DNA of 48,199 nt from an uncultured Lentisphaeria bacterium (GCA_949287225.1 CASEFP010000023.1:1-48199), one strand, 5' to 3'; shown: positions 17,975-27,583, counted from the stretch's first letter. The notes: generated by a model not told the origin, from the sequence alone. Made by a program: numbers and translations.

Positions 17975-18004
17975 AGTTTTATTTTCTTTTCCCTTGATTC
18001 TGTA

Positions 18005-18033
18005 TTGACAAAGAAAAAAATTAGTGATATAAT
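18005..18033 (+). promoter_or_regulatory. Fully consensus sigma-70 promoter of the secreted-enzyme operon
   Basis: TTGACA (18005-18010), a 17-base A-rich spacer and TATAAT (18028-18033): a full match at all twelve positions with the ideal spacing, 75 bases before the GH gene. Such a strong promoter would be expected to need tight repression, in keeping with the operator pair around it. Confidence 0.85.
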
Positions 18034-18052
18034 TTAAAAAGAAAAAAAATGA

Positions 18053-18063
18053 TAACCGGGTTA
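18053..18063. promoter_or_regulatory. Operator O2 candidate (TAACC-G-GGTTA)
   Basis: Perfect 11-base palindrome with a central G. It starts about 20 bases after the -10 box, where a bound repressor would block escape of the polymerase. It matches O1 in inverted orientation. Confidence 0.65.
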
Positions 18064-18107
18064 AATAAAAAGCCGGAACCACTCCCCGAATCAGAAGAAA
18101 GGATCCC

Positions 18108-21100
18108 ATGAATACCGGATTGAAATGGCTTCTCCGCACGGCGCTGCTGTTCACGCTCGCCTGTCACGGAAACGAATCCCTGCAGGGGCCGCCCTGGATG
18201 AAAATCCAGCCGAACGGCACCTTTGAAATCGACGACGTGCGCGCGGCAGTCGGCGTCAACGACGGACGGCGCGGCGCAAGTGAAACGGCAGCCAACAGCA
18301 AATTCGAGAAATGCCCGGATACGATCGAACTGGACAGCCGGATCTGGCAGAGCGCATTCCGTCCGTTTTCATCGGGCCCGGCCAGCACGCTTCAGAAAAA
18401 AATGACCGTCTTTTCCGACGGCTCGGTCAACTGGCGCTACACGTTCCTGGGCGCGGACAAAAGCGGCATCCGCGGCGTCGGCGTCGATCTCACGTTCCCG
18501 GCGCGTGAACGCGAACTCGTGATCGACGGACAGAAAATCACCGTCGGTGCGAAATTCTCCAAAACGATCCTCTACCGCGGCAGATGCCGTGTCCTGAGCA
18601 TTCCCGTTTCGGGTTCGACGCTGGAGTTTTCCGGCGACTTCGATCTGACCGTAACCGACCTGCGCAAATGGGGCACGGGAAACATCATCATCACCTTCAC
18701 GATGAAGGAGCTTGTCAAGCCGTGGAAAAAAGCCTCTGCGGAATTCGACATCCGCTATCAGGGCGTGCGTGTCGCGCGCGAAGTGTTTGAAAAATCCGCA
18801 TTGCGCTTCACTCCCGTTCCGCTGACGGGCGCGCTCAACAGCACAACGTGGGACGACGTCGCCGACGACGGGAAATCCGGCTGGACCGACAAGGGCCCCG
18901 AGGACGATCTGCGCCTCTTCCGGTGCAAAGGAGAATCACTTTTCAACGGCATCCCCTTTGAGATCGCCGATCCCGCACACAACAACGGAAAGAACATCGT
19001 TGCGGTCGCGCATGGAAAACTGCGTCTGAACCTGCCCGCCTCCGTTACAATTCCCCTCGGGGGGATCAAGGGCGGAGGCCTTTACTTCCTGCACGCGGCG
19101 TCCTGGTCGAACGCATCGCCCGGAAGCTACACGATCCGCTACGCGGACGGCTCGGAAATCGAGATTCCGCTGCGCAACTTCGAGAACATATTCAACTGGT
19201 GGAGCGTCGGGACAAGCCCGGCCGCGGCGATCGGCTGGATTCCCGATCCGAAGGGCGACAGCCGCAAGGGACTTGTGCTCTATCCGTGGAGAAACCCGCA
19301 TCCGGACAAGGCAATGTCCGCTCTGACCATGAAGATGGCGGACAGCGCACAGAAAAGCATGCTGATGCTTGCCGGGATCACGGCGGTCGACCGCGCCCCG
19401 GTCATCCCCGCCGAAGATGAGAGCGCGCCGATCGACGACTCGCAGTGGATCCCCTATACCGGCGTCGATGAGAAGGCCGTGAAAAACACGGTTCTGGACG
19501 TCTCCGACTTCGTGCATGCCCCGGCCGGAAAATTCGGGTTTGTCCGCGCCGACGGCGACACCTTCCGCTTTGAAAACGGCAGGGAGGCGCGGTTCCTCGG
19601 CATGTGCGCGCTGGGATTCTTCCAGTGCGACAAACCATACCTTGCCGCGGCCGTCGCGAAACTGAGCCGCATGGGCGTCAACATTGTCCGCGTCGGCGTC
19701 GGCGGAGACGAGAAGGGCGGCATATTCCGGGACGACGGAAGCATGGAATTCGATCCGAAACGTCTGGATCACTTTTTCTTCTATCTGGCGGAGCTGAAGA
19801 AGAACGGCATCTACATCCAGTTCGACCTCCTCCCCTCCAGAGGCGTCAGGAAATCCGAGAATCCGGAACTCGAAGGGGTCCGCTGGTATCCCAACGTGTA
19901 TGTCATGCCGCAGATCCGTGCGCGCCAGAAGGAGCTGATCACGCTGCTCCTGAACACGGTCAATCCCTACACGAAACTGCCCCTTGCGAAAGATCCCATG
20001 CTGGCGATGCTGATGGTGCTCAATGAAACCTCGCTCCTGGACCAGCCTGTCCGGGACAAGCTCACGCATCCGCTCGTCAAGGCGGAACTCCGGAAGAAGT
20101 TCAACGCGTTTCTGCGCAAACGCCATCCGGACCGCTCTGCGCTGAAAGAAGCCTGGAAGGGATCGCTCGCCGATTCCGAGGACCCCGCGCAGGACACGGT
20201 TGCCATCCCCATGGACTACAAGAGCCGCCGCTATTCCAGGGAGCGGGAAACCGACTGCCGCAAGTTCATGGCTTCACTCCAGAGCGAATATTTCAAGGAG
20301 ATCCGCGATCATGTCCGCTCGCTCGGATGCGTCGCCCCGATCACCGGAAGCAACCACTGGACAACCGATCCGCTGGACTTCCTCTCCAACGCCGAAAGCA
20401 CGGACTTCATCGACCGGCACGCCTACTGGGCGCATCCGGCTGTGGACAAGGGCTGGGGCATCGAACAGATTCTCTTCAACCCCAACGCCTCGCTGAAGGG
20501 GGAAAACGGCGGGCTTATGGCCTACATCACGCCGCGCCGCGTCCTGGGAAAACCCTTCACGCTGACGGAATGGAACGTCGCCTCCACGAATGAATTCCGC
20601 GCCGACGCCCAGCTCTACATGCCGGCCTATGCGCTGATGCACGGATGGAATCTCTTCCAGTTCCTCTTCAATCTGAACCGCGCGTTCCAGGCGCCCACGC
20701 GGATCGGAAGCGCCTTCGATCTGGAACGTGACGCGCTTCAGCTCACGATGTGGCCCGCCACCGCGGTGATGTTCCATCGCAAAGACATCCGCAGAAGCGC
20801 AGGAAAATATGTGGAAACCCTCACTTCCGAAGAAGCCGCCGACCCGCGCGGAAAGCGCATCGACGGAGCACGGACCGCGCGCGCCGGACTGTGCGGACGC
20901 GCCGGAATCGCTTTTGACTCTGCGCCGGGAGGCGGAACGGCCCCCGCGCCCAGCGCAAAGTCTTATACCACCCCCGAACGGGAGCTGTTCTGGGAAGAGC
21001 GCGGGCTCTTCCGGATCGACACGCCCGGCACGCAGGCGTTTGCCGGATTCGCGCCGAAGGAAACGATCCGCTGCCGCGACATTGACTTCAACACGGAAAA

Positions 21101-21455
21101 TGATTTCGCTGTCGTGATCGTGACCAGCCGCGACAATTTTCCGATCCGGATGTCCGGACGGATGCTGATGACGGCGGTCGCGCGCAGCTGGAACAAAGGG
21201 ATGAAATACGCGCGTCTCCGGAACCGCATCGCCAAACAGGGGGTCGCGCCGCAGATTTTCCAGCCGGTGAAAGGTACCGTGAAGCTGCGGACCGACAGAA
21301 AACTGGATGTCTATGCGCTCGATTTCTCCGGGCGTAGAACGAACCGGATCGCCTGTGAATACAGCGGCGGCGTTCTGACCGTTCCGATCGGCTCCTCGGT
21401 TCACTATGAACTGGTGAAAAGTGCAAACGGAAGCGTCTCCGGAGCAAAGAAATGA
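18108..21455 (+). CDS. Secreted clan GH-A-like glycoside hydrolase, probable lipoprotein
   Basis: 1115 residues. The N-terminus MNTGLKWLLRTALLFTLAC gives a signal peptide with a plausible lipobox ending at C19. An N-terminal beta-rich part runs to about 470. A TIM-barrel-like region follows from about 480 (REARFLGMCALGFFQ, LSRMGVNIVRVGVGG, GIYIQFDLLP). N639-E640 (VLNETSLL) and E821 (TLTEWN) fit the acid/base Asn-Glu pair and the nucleophile of clan GH-A, about 180 residues apart. The C-terminal part is beta-rich. The polysaccharide target is unknown. It is driven by the consensus promoter and precedes the pseudopilin and SGNH genes. Confidence 0.8.
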   Translation: MNTGLKWLLRTALLFTLACHGNESLQGPPWMKIQPNGTFEIDDVRAAVGVNDGRRGASETAANSKFEKCPDTIELDSRIWQSAFRPFSSGPASTLQKKMTVFSDGSVNWRYTFLGADKSGIRGVGVDLTFPARERELVIDGQKITVGAKFSKTILYRGRCRVLSIPVSGSTLEFSGDFDLTVTDLRKWGTGNIIITFTMKELVKPWKKASAEFDIRYQGVRVAREVFEKSALRFTPVPLTGALNSTTWDDVADDGKSGWTDKGPEDDLRLFRCKGESLFNGIPFEIADPAHNNGKNIVAVAHGKLRLNLPASVTIPLGGIKGGGLYFLHAASWSNASPGSYTIRYADGSEIEIPLRNFENIFNWWSVGTSPAAAIGWIPDPKGDSRKGLVLYPWRNPHPDKAMSALTMKMADSAQKSMLMLAGITAVDRAPVIPAEDESAPIDDSQWIPYTGVDEKAVKNTVLDVSDFVHAPAGKFGFVRADGDTFRFENGREARFLGMCALGFFQCDKPYLAAAVAKLSRMGVNIVRVGVGGDEKGGIFRDDGSMEFDPKRLDHFFFYLAELKKNGIYIQFDLLPSRGVRKSENPELEGVRWYPNVYVMPQIRARQKELITLLLNTVNPYTKLPLAKDPMLAMLMVLNETSLLDQPVRDKLTHPLVKAELRKKFNAFLRKRHPDRSALKEAWKGSLADSEDPAQDTVAIPMDYKSRRYSRERETDCRKFMASLQSEYFKEIRDHVRSLGCVAPITGSNHWTTDPLDFLSNAESTDFIDRHAYWAHPAVDKGWGIEQILFNPNASLKGENGGLMAYITPRRVLGKPFTLTEWNVASTNEFRADAQLYMPAYALMHGWNLFQFLFNLNRAFQAPTRIGSAFDLERDALQLTMWPATAVMFHRKDIRRSAGKYVETLTSEEAADPRGKRIDGARTARAGLCGRAGIAFDSAPGGGTAPAPSAKSYTTPERELFWEERGLFRIDTPGTQAFAGFAPKETIRCRDIDFNTENDFAVVIVTSRDNFPIRMSGRMLMTAVARSWNKGMKYARLRNRIAKQGVAPQIFQPVKGTVKLRTDRKLDVYALDFSGRRTNRIACEYSGGVLTVPIGSSVHYELVKSANGSVSGAKK

Positions 21456-21493
21456 ATGAATCGGACAAAGAAACAATCAACAGGAGTTGTGTC

Positions 21494-22162
21494 ATGAAAC
21501 AATATTTCTCACTGATCGAGCTGCTGGTCGTGATCGCCATCATCGCGATTCTGGTCAGTCTGCTGCTTCCGGCTCTGAACAAGGTCAAGGCCCGCTCGCT
21601 GGACACAGTCTGCCTCGGCAACTTCAAGCAGGGCGGAGTCGCGATGGCCTCCTACGCGCAGGACTACAACGACTACGCGAATCCGTGGCCGCTGGTGACC
21701 CCGACCGGCGACGCGTGTGTCCGCTACACCACCTCCTGGCGCGGATTCGGGCTCTACTGGAGAGAAAAATATCTCGGCAATCCCAAACAACTCTACTGCT
21801 TCCAGTTCGGGAAAGTCAACAACACCGCGCGCGGCAAAACAGAATACAGCTTCATCGACTGGAACACGATGAAATACAAACAGGGCACCCCCTCCTCGCT
21901 GGGAAGCGCCGGCGCGGAAGCCGAGGTCATCTGGGGCTGCTACGTGATGCGGGGGATGCGCAGTTCAACCAACAGGCCGCCGCGCCTCTTCAAGGCCGCC
22001 GACACCGCAATGGCTTCCGAATACGGCTGCAACCGTATCGACGGGACGCTGAAATCCAGATGGCGCGCCGCGCACAACCGGAAATGGCCGACCCTGTTCG
22101 GAGACTGCCACGCTCTCTTCCTGGAGGAGCGCGAGATCCGCACAGTCTGGTGGTATGACTGA
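21494..22162 (+). CDS. Type II secretion pseudopilin-like protein (prepilin-type N-terminus)
   Basis: 222 residues. MKQYFSLIELLVVIAIIAIL is the prepilin-peptidase-type N-terminus: a very short leader, cleavage before the Phe, Glu at mature position 5, then a hydrophobic helix. A globular part follows (CLGNFKQGGVAMASYAQDYND), and the C-terminus HNRKWPTLFGDCHA resembles the His-x9-Asp-Gly end of the large PVC pseudopilin family. Start at ATG 21494, with AGGAG seven bases upstream; an earlier ATG at 21452 overlaps the GH stop but lacks this spacing. It lies between the GH and SGNH genes and overlaps the latter by 8 bases, so the three are surely co-expressed. Its role in surface display of the enzymes is inferred. 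Confidence 0.88.
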   Translation: MKQYFSLIELLVVIAIIAILVSLLLPALNKVKARSLDTVCLGNFKQGGVAMASYAQDYNDYANPWPLVTPTGDACVRYTTSWRGFGLYWREKYLGNPKQLYCFQFGKVNNTARGKTEYSFIDWNTMKYKQGTPSSLGSAGAEAEVIWGCYVMRGMRSSTNRPPRLFKAADTAMASEYGCNRIDGTLKSRWRAAHNRKWPTLFGDCHALFLEEREIRTVWWYD

Positions 22163-23591
22163 GATGATACGGAAAATCTTCCTGGTGCTTCTGCTGTCCG
22201 GCACTCTTTTCACGCTTCCCGCCGCTGAAAAGTCCGGAGATGAGCCCGCACGGATCTGCTCGGTGCGCGACGGGATGCCGAATCTCGCCGCGAAACTCGC
22301 CGCGGGGAAAAAAGTCACAATCGTCTTTCTCGGCGGCTCGATCACACAGATGGGCGGCACCACAGACGACGGATTTGTCCGCGCCGTCCCGAATCTTCTG
22401 AAAAAGCTGTATCCGGGCGCGGAAATCAGGGTGCACAACGCGGGTGTCGGCGGATCGGGTTCCCCGGAAGGTGCGCAGCGCTACGACCGGGATGTCCTCC
22501 GATGGAATCCCGACGCGGTTTTTGTCGAGTTCGCCGTCAACGACCGGAACTTCGACCGGACCGTCCCGATGGAGCGGATCGTTCACAAAACCTGGCGCAA
22601 GGATCCGCACATTGATCTTGTATTCTTTTATACTCTGGATCAATCCCAGCTGGAGAGCTACCGCGCGGGGAAACTGCCCTTCGCGGCGTCATGCCATGAA
22701 AAAGTCGCCGCGTTCTACGGCATTCCCACAGTCGGCACGGCCTGCCATGCGGCGCAGAAGATCAACTCCGGGAGCATCCGCTGGCAGGATTTCTCCGGCG
22801 ACACCTGTCACCCCCGCCCTGCCGGATACCGTCTGTTCAACGAGGCGTTCGCACGCGCGCTTCCCGCGTTTCTGGCAGAAGAAAAGAGGATGCCCCATAA
22901 GCTTGGAAAATCCACCACGAAAAATCTGGAAGTGTATCCCCCGCGCCTGACAGCGAGGAAACCAGCCATCCCCGCGTCGTTCCGCCTGCCCGACGGCACG
23001 AAACCCGCAGAGCTTTATCCGCTTCCCGTTCCGGCGGAACACTGGGTAGGGGACGCGCGCTATTGCCTTCCCTCCGGAAAAGAGCTCTGGCGCATTGACA
23101 GACTGGCGCGCAAAAACGCGCTCCGGTCCGGCGGCACAATGGAAATGGACAGCTCACTTCTGGAAAACCGTCCGGCGGAGTGGTTCGAGGAAGGGCGCGC
23201 CTTCACCGGCTCGGACGGAAACGCCGTTTTTTCCGGCGACGGTCCGGACGGCGCAACGCTCGGGTTGTCCGGTTCGGACATCGGCGTCATCCGCTTCATC
23301 GCGCCGGAAACGGGGCGCTATGTGTTTCAGGTCCGCTCGGGCGCATTCGACATGTGGGCGAATGACGGAAGCACGGTAGCGCTGGCGGTCCTGAAATTCT
23401 CCGCCGGAGAGACGCGCGGCAAACTTCTCGCGCTTCACAGCGAAAGGAAGAAGGACCGGAAAGGGGTTTCGCTTGATTTTGAGTGCAGTCTCGCTTCCGG
23501 CGACACGGTTGCGTTCGTTCCCGTCGCGAACGTGCCCGAATACATCCGCGGCGGATGGCGCAAGCTGCGCATCACTGCGGCAAAACGCTGA
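22155..23591 (+). CDS. Secreted SGNH/GDSL-family hydrolase
   Basis: 478 residues with a signal peptide (IRKIFLVLLLSGTLFTLPAA). The SGNH domain spans about 45-250: block I GGSIT with S62, the Gly region NAGVGGSGS, the AVND block and D216-x2-H219 (DTCHP) completing the triad. The C-terminal 200 residues look beta-rich and may bind carbohydrate. Such enzymes often remove acetyl groups from polysaccharides, which suits the GH partner upstream. The start overlaps the pseudopilin gene by 8 bases; ATG 22164 is an alternative. Confidence 0.85.
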   Translation: MTEMIRKIFLVLLLSGTLFTLPAAEKSGDEPARICSVRDGMPNLAAKLAAGKKVTIVFLGGSITQMGGTTDDGFVRAVPNLLKKLYPGAEIRVHNAGVGGSGSPEGAQRYDRDVLRWNPDAVFVEFAVNDRNFDRTVPMERIVHKTWRKDPHIDLVFFYTLDQSQLESYRAGKLPFAASCHEKVAAFYGIPTVGTACHAAQKINSGSIRWQDFSGDTCHPRPAGYRLFNEAFARALPAFLAEEKRMPHKLGKSTTKNLEVYPPRLTARKPAIPASFRLPDGTKPAELYPLPVPAEHWVGDARYCLPSGKELWRIDRLARKNALRSGGTMEMDSSLLENRPAEWFEEGRAFTGSDGNAVFSGDGPDGATLGLSGSDIGVIRFIAPETGRYVFQVRSGAFDMWANDGSTVALAVLKFSAGETRGKLLALHSERKKDRKGVSLDFECSLASGDTVAFVPVANVPEYIRGGWRKLRITAAKR

Positions 23592-23651
23592 AATGCCCCG
23601 TCAGAAGCTCTTTTCCCCGGCAGCCTTCCTCCGGAAGAAGAGAGCGGGGAG

Positions 23652-23679
23652 TTGAAATTTTCCTCTTTTATGCTATCTT
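23652..23679 (+). promoter_or_regulatory. Candidate promoter of the cytidylate-kinase-like gene
   Basis: TTGAAA (23652-23657), 16-base spacer, TATCTT (23674-23679), 54 bases before the start. The -10 is preceded by TGC, as at 2023-2025. Confidence 0.5.
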
Positions 23680-23733
23680 ACGGAAGGAATACGCCGGATC
23701 ATTTAAATTTGCGCCGGGGACAGGAGTTGCATC

Positions 23734-24342
23734 ATGAGAAGAATCATCACAATCGGACGGGAATTCGGCAGCGGCGGAAGAGACCTCGGCCTGATGCTGG
23801 CGGAAAAACTCGGTATCGCCTATTACGACAAGGAAATCATCACCGGAATCGCCGAAAAGACCTCCCTGACGGAACAGTATGTCCAGCAGGTGGTTGAACG
23901 GCGTCCCTCCCACTGGTTTCCGTTCGCGACCGGGCACAACTTCTATCCGAATCTCAATCTGAATCCGCTTCAGGAACAGACGCTCTCGATTTATCATGAG
24001 CAGTGCCGCTACATCAAGGAGGTTGCGGCAAAATCGGACTGCATTCTGGTCGGGCGCTGCGCGGATTATATTCTTCAGGAACAGAAACCGTTCCGCATCT
24101 TCGTCTACGCGGCCATCGAAGAGCGCATGGCGCGCTGCCGGAAGCGTCTCCCCGAACAGGAGGAGATCTCCGACAAGGAGCTGAAACAGCGCATTCTGAG
24201 CATCGACAAAAACCGTGCGGCCTATTACCGCTTCTACACCGGACAGGTCTGGGGCGACAAGGTGAACTACGATTTCTGCTTCAACACCGGGTGCTGCCCG
24301 ATGGAGAAACTGGTTCCCGCCGTGCTGGCGATGCTGCCTTGA
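23734..24342 (+). CDS. Cytidylate kinase-like family protein
   Basis: 202 residues. It begins RRIITIGREFGSGGRDLG, a P-loop variant typical of the cytidylate-kinase-like family (related to but distinct from Cmk), followed by LGIAYYDKEII, CILVGRCADYIL and FRIFVYAAIEERMARC. The last two resemble the NMP-kinase core and the start of its lid. The lid is R/K-rich (RKRLPEQEEISDKELKQRI), and YYRFYTGQVWGD follows. The substrate is not established for this family. AGGAG lies upstream of the ATG. Transcribed alone from its own promoter; faces ruvB. Confidence 0.85.
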   Translation: MRRIITIGREFGSGGRDLGLMLAEKLGIAYYDKEIITGIAEKTSLTEQYVQQVVERRPSHWFPFATGHNFYPNLNLNPLQEQTLSIYHEQCRYIKEVAAKSDCILVGRCADYILQEQKPFRIFVYAAIEERMARCRKRLPEQEEISDKELKQRILSIDKNRAAYYRFYTGQVWGDKVNYDFCFNTGCCPMEKLVPAVLAMLP

Positions 24343-24388
24343 ATCTTTCTCCGGAGCGAATCGTTTTCCCCCCCGGATCCCCCCATCC

Positions 24389-25429
24389 TTAAAAGAGAAA
24401 CGGCTGTTCGTCCTTCGGATTGCGCGACTTGCGCACCTGCGGCGTAAGGCCGAAGAGATGCCACGCCTTGTCGGTCACGAGACGGCCCTGCGCGGTGCGC
24501 ATCATGTAGCCTTCCTGAATCAGATAGGGCTCGTAGACATCCTCGATCGTGTCCGCCTCCTCGCCGATCGCGACGGAGAGCGAGTTCAAACCGACAGGAC
24601 CGCCCTTGAAATTCGCAATGATCGTCTCGAGAATGCGCTTGTCCATCTCGTCGAGTCCGTGGTCGTCGATGTCGAGCATGGTCAGCGCCTTGTGCGCGAT
24701 CTCCTCGGAAATGTTTCCCGCGGCCTTGACCTGCGCATAATCGCGTGTCCAGCGGAGGAGGTTGTTCGCGATACGCGGGGTGCCGCGGCTCCTGCGGGCG
24801 ATTTCAAGCGCTCCGGCGGGGTCGATGACAATATTTAGGATTTTCGCCGAACGCAGGACGATGTCGCGCAGATCCTCCGGCGCATAGTAGTCGAGGCGCA
24901 GAGAAAGCTGGAAGCGCGAACGAAGCGGCGCCGAAAGCATCCCCTGGCGCGTGGTCGCTCCGATCAGCGTGAAACGGGGAATGTTGAGGCGGACCGACCG
25001 CGCGCCCGGCCCCTGGTCGATCATGATGTCGATGAAGAAATCCTCCATCGCGCTGTAAAGGTATTCTTCAACGGTGGTGTTCAGGCGGTGGATCTCGTCG
25101 ATGAAAAGCACGTCGCCCTCATTCAGCGAGGTGAGGAGTCCGGCGAGATCACCCGGCTTTTCGATGACAGGTCCGCTGGAGGTTTTGATTCCGCACCCCT
25201 TTTCGTTGGCGACGATATAGGCGAGCGTCGTCTTGCCGAGTCCGGGGGGACCGCTGAGCAGAAGATGCCCGAGCGGCTCATTGCGCGAACGCGCGGCGTG
25301 CACGTAGACTTCCATGCGTTCCTTGACCTTCTCCTGACCGGGAAACGAGGAAAAGGACTGCGGGCGCAGCGTGGTTTCGGCCTCCTCGTCCTTCCGGTTC
25401 AGCGTGGATGTAATGAATCTTTCCGCCAT
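24389..25429 (-). CDS. ruvB: Holliday junction DNA helicase RuvB
   Basis: AAA+ motor of the RuvABC branch-migration complex, 346 residues, the usual length. Walker A is GPPGLGKT (60-67), Walker B VLFIDEIH (107-114), sensor 1 GATT (157-160), and the arginine finger region is PLRSRF (R170). The C-terminal winged helix contains [28 protein letters not shown]. RuvA and RuvC are not in the window. It diverges from tkt across 111 bases; GGTGAG lies before the ATG. Confidence 0.97.
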   Translation of the reverse strand: MAERFITSTLNRKDEEAETTLRPQSFSSFPGQEKVKERMEVYVHAARSRNEPLGHLLLSGPPGLGKTTLAYIVANEKGCGIKTSSGPVIEKPGDLAGLLTSLNEGDVLFIDEIHRLNTTVEEYLYSAMEDFFIDIMIDQGPGARSVRLNIPRFTLIGATTRQGMLSAPLRSRFQLSLRLDYYAPEDLRDIVLRSAKILNIVIDPAGALEIARRSRGTPRIANNLLRWTRDYAQVKAAGNISEEIAHKALTMLDIDDHGLDEMDKRILETIIANFKGGPVGLNSLSVAIGEEADTIEDVYEPYLIQEGYMMRTAQGRLVTDKAWHLFGLTPQVRKSRNPKDEQPFLF

Positions 25430-25469
25430 TGCTCACCTTTTTTACATGAAAAACATTTGCTTTTTCCGT

Positions 25470-25499
25470 TTGTGAAGGTATCGTATCACCTTGTATAAT
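25470..25499 (+). promoter_or_regulatory. Candidate tkt promoter
   Basis: TTGTGA (25470-25475), 18-base spacer, perfect TATAAT (25494-25499), 41 bases before the start. The spacer contains an inverted repeat AAGGT-N8-ACCTT (25475-25492), which might be an operator. Confidence 0.5.
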
Positions 25500-25540
25500 A
25501 TTTTCTTTCTAGTAATATAACACAAAAAAGGAAAAGTTAA

Positions 25541-27535
25541 ATGGCAAACGAAAAAATGATGCGTCTTGCGGCGGACACCGTGAGACTCCTGTCTGCGGAT
25601 GCGATCCAGAAGGCGAAATCCGGACACCCCGGCATGCCCATGGGCTGCGCCGACTTCGCGTTCGACCTCTGGTTCAATCACATGAAGCACAACCCGAAGA
25701 ACCCCGCGTGGCTCGGACGCGACCGGTTCGTGCTCTCCGCCGGACACGGCTCGATGCTTCTCTACAGCCTGCTTCATCTTTTCGGCTACGGACTCCCGAT
25801 GGACGAACTCAAACAGTTCCGTCAGTGGGACAGCAAAACCCCGGGACATCCTGAATTCGGACATACGACCGGCGTCGAAGTGACGACCGGCCCGCTCGGA
25901 ACGGGATTCGCCTCCGGCGTCGGCATGGCGGTCGCCTCCAAATACACCGCGGCGGTCTGCGGACTCGAAGGCACCGGACTGCTCGACAGCAAGATCTACA
26001 TCATCTCCGGCGACGGCTGCATGATGGAAGGCATCACCCACGAGGCCGCCTCCTTCGCCGGACACCAAAAGCTCGACAACATCGTCGTCTTCTACGACTC
26101 CAACATGATCAGCATCGAAGGCTCCACCGAAATCGCCTTCACCGAAGACGTCGCCAAACGTTTTGAAGCCTACAACTGGCGCGTCATCAAGTGCGCGAAC
26201 GCCAACGACTATGCACAGGTCGACGCCGCGCTCACGGAAGCACGGAAGAGCGACGGACGCCCGACCCTGATCATCGGCTCCACGACGATCGGATTCGGCG
26301 CGCCGAACAAGGCGGGCAAGGCCAGCAGCCACGGCGAGCCCCTCGGAATCGAGGAACTCGCGGCGGCGAAGAAGGCGCTCGGCTTCCCGGAACAGGATTT
26401 CTACGTCCCGCAGGAGGTCCGCGACATGATCGACGCGCGCGTCGCCGAGCTTGAAAAAGAGGCGGCGGCATGGGATGTAAAATTCCAGCAGTTCGTCGAG
26501 GCCAATCCCGACAAGGCGGCGCTGCTCTCGAAGATGATGAACCGCGAGACGCCCGCAAACCTCCTGGAAGAGCTCATTGCGGCGGCTCCGGTCGAAAAGC
26601 CGGTCGCGACGCGCGCATCCAGCGGAACCATTCTCCAGAAGGCGGCTTCTCTGGTTCCGGCGCTCTACGGCGGCGCGGCGGACCTTGCCCCCTCCACGAA
26701 AACCGATCTCAAAGGAGTGCCCTTCTTCTCGCCTGAAAACCGCGCGGGCCGCAACTTCCACTTCGGCGTCCGCGAGCTCGGCATGGGCTTCATCGCCAAC
26801 GGCATGGCGCTCTACGGCGCGGCAATCGCGTATTCCTCGACCTTCTTCGTGTTCTCCGACTTCATGAAACCGGCGATCCGTCTTGCCGCGCTCCAGAAAC
26901 TGCCGGTGATCTACGTGTTTACGCATGACTCCTTCTTCGTCGGCGAGGACGGCCCGACCCATGAACCGGTCGAACAGCTTGCGATGCTCCGCTCAATTCC
27001 GGGCATGACCGTGATCCGCCCCGCCGAGGCGATCGAATGCGCCCATGCGTGGAATCACGCGATCACGGCGAACGCGCCGGTCGCGCTGATCCTGACCCGT
27101 CAGGACCTGCGTCCGCTCTGCGAGTGCACGCGGAAAAAAGTGCAGCTTGACAAAGGCGCCTATGTCGTCTCCTGCGAGGAAGGGTTTGAATACCTCCTCA
27201 TCGGAACGGGTTCCGAGCTCAATCTCGCGCTCGACACCGCCGAGGAGCTCCGCAAAATGGGCAAGAAGGTCCGCGTGGTCTCGATGCCGTCATGGGAACT
27301 CTTCCTCAAGCAGGACAAGGCGTATCGCGACTCCGTGCTTCCGCCGGAATGCAGAAAGCGCGTCTCCATCGAGGCGGGCTCGACCTTCGGATGGGAGAAA
27401 TTCGTCGGTGACGAAGGACTCGCAATCGGGCTGGATCACTTCGGCGCATCCGCGCCCTACAAGGTCCTGACCGAGAAGTTCGGCTTCACCGTGCCCGCCG
27501 TCATCGAAAAGATGAAGGCGCACTTCAAGTTCTGA
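25541..27535 (+). CDS. tkt: Transketolase
   Basis: Thiamine-diphosphate enzyme of the non-oxidative pentose phosphate pathway, moving two-carbon units between sugars. 664 residues, the usual length. AKSGHPGMPMG and SAGHGSMLLYSLLHL lie near the start; GDGCMMEGITHEA is the ThDP-binding GDG motif, with YDSNMISIEG after it. FGVRELGMGFIANGMALYG carries the catalytic Glu, and HDSFFVGEDGPTHEPVEQL the conserved His and phosphate-site residues. It stands alone with its own promoter. AGGAAAAG lies before the ATG. Confidence 0.97.
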   Translation: MANEKMMRLAADTVRLLSADAIQKAKSGHPGMPMGCADFAFDLWFNHMKHNPKNPAWLGRDRFVLSAGHGSMLLYSLLHLFGYGLPMDELKQFRQWDSKTPGHPEFGHTTGVEVTTGPLGTGFASGVGMAVASKYTAAVCGLEGTGLLDSKIYIISGDGCMMEGITHEAASFAGHQKLDNIVVFYDSNMISIEGSTEIAFTEDVAKRFEAYNWRVIKCANANDYAQVDAALTEARKSDGRPTLIIGSTTIGFGAPNKAGKASSHGEPLGIEELAAAKKALGFPEQDFYVPQEVRDMIDARVAELEKEAAAWDVKFQQFVEANPDKAALLSKMMNRETPANLLEELIAAAPVEKPVATRASSGTILQKAASLVPALYGGAADLAPSTKTDLKGVPFFSPENRAGRNFHFGVRELGMGFIANGMALYGAAIAYSSTFFVFSDFMKPAIRLAALQKLPVIYVFTHDSFFVGEDGPTHEPVEQLAMLRSIPGMTVIRPAEAIECAHAWNHAITANAPVALILTRQDLRPLCECTRKKVQLDKGAYVVSCEEGFEYLLIGTGSELNLALDTAEELRKMGKKVRVVSMPSWELFLKQDKAYRDSVLPPECRKRVSIEAGSTFGWEKFVGDEGLAIGLDHFGASAPYKVLTEKFGFTVPAVIEKMKAHFKF

Positions 27536-27548
27536 GAAACGGCACTCC

Positions 27549-27583
27549 GGGAGGCGCGGCTTTTTTCAGAGGCGCGCCCTCCC
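27549..27583 (+). terminator. Weak terminator-like hairpin after tkt
   Basis: GGGAGGCGCG (27549-27558) can pair with CGCG-C-CCTCCC (27573-27583) with one bulge. The six T's lie in the loop rather than after the stem, so this is uncertain. Confidence 0.3.
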
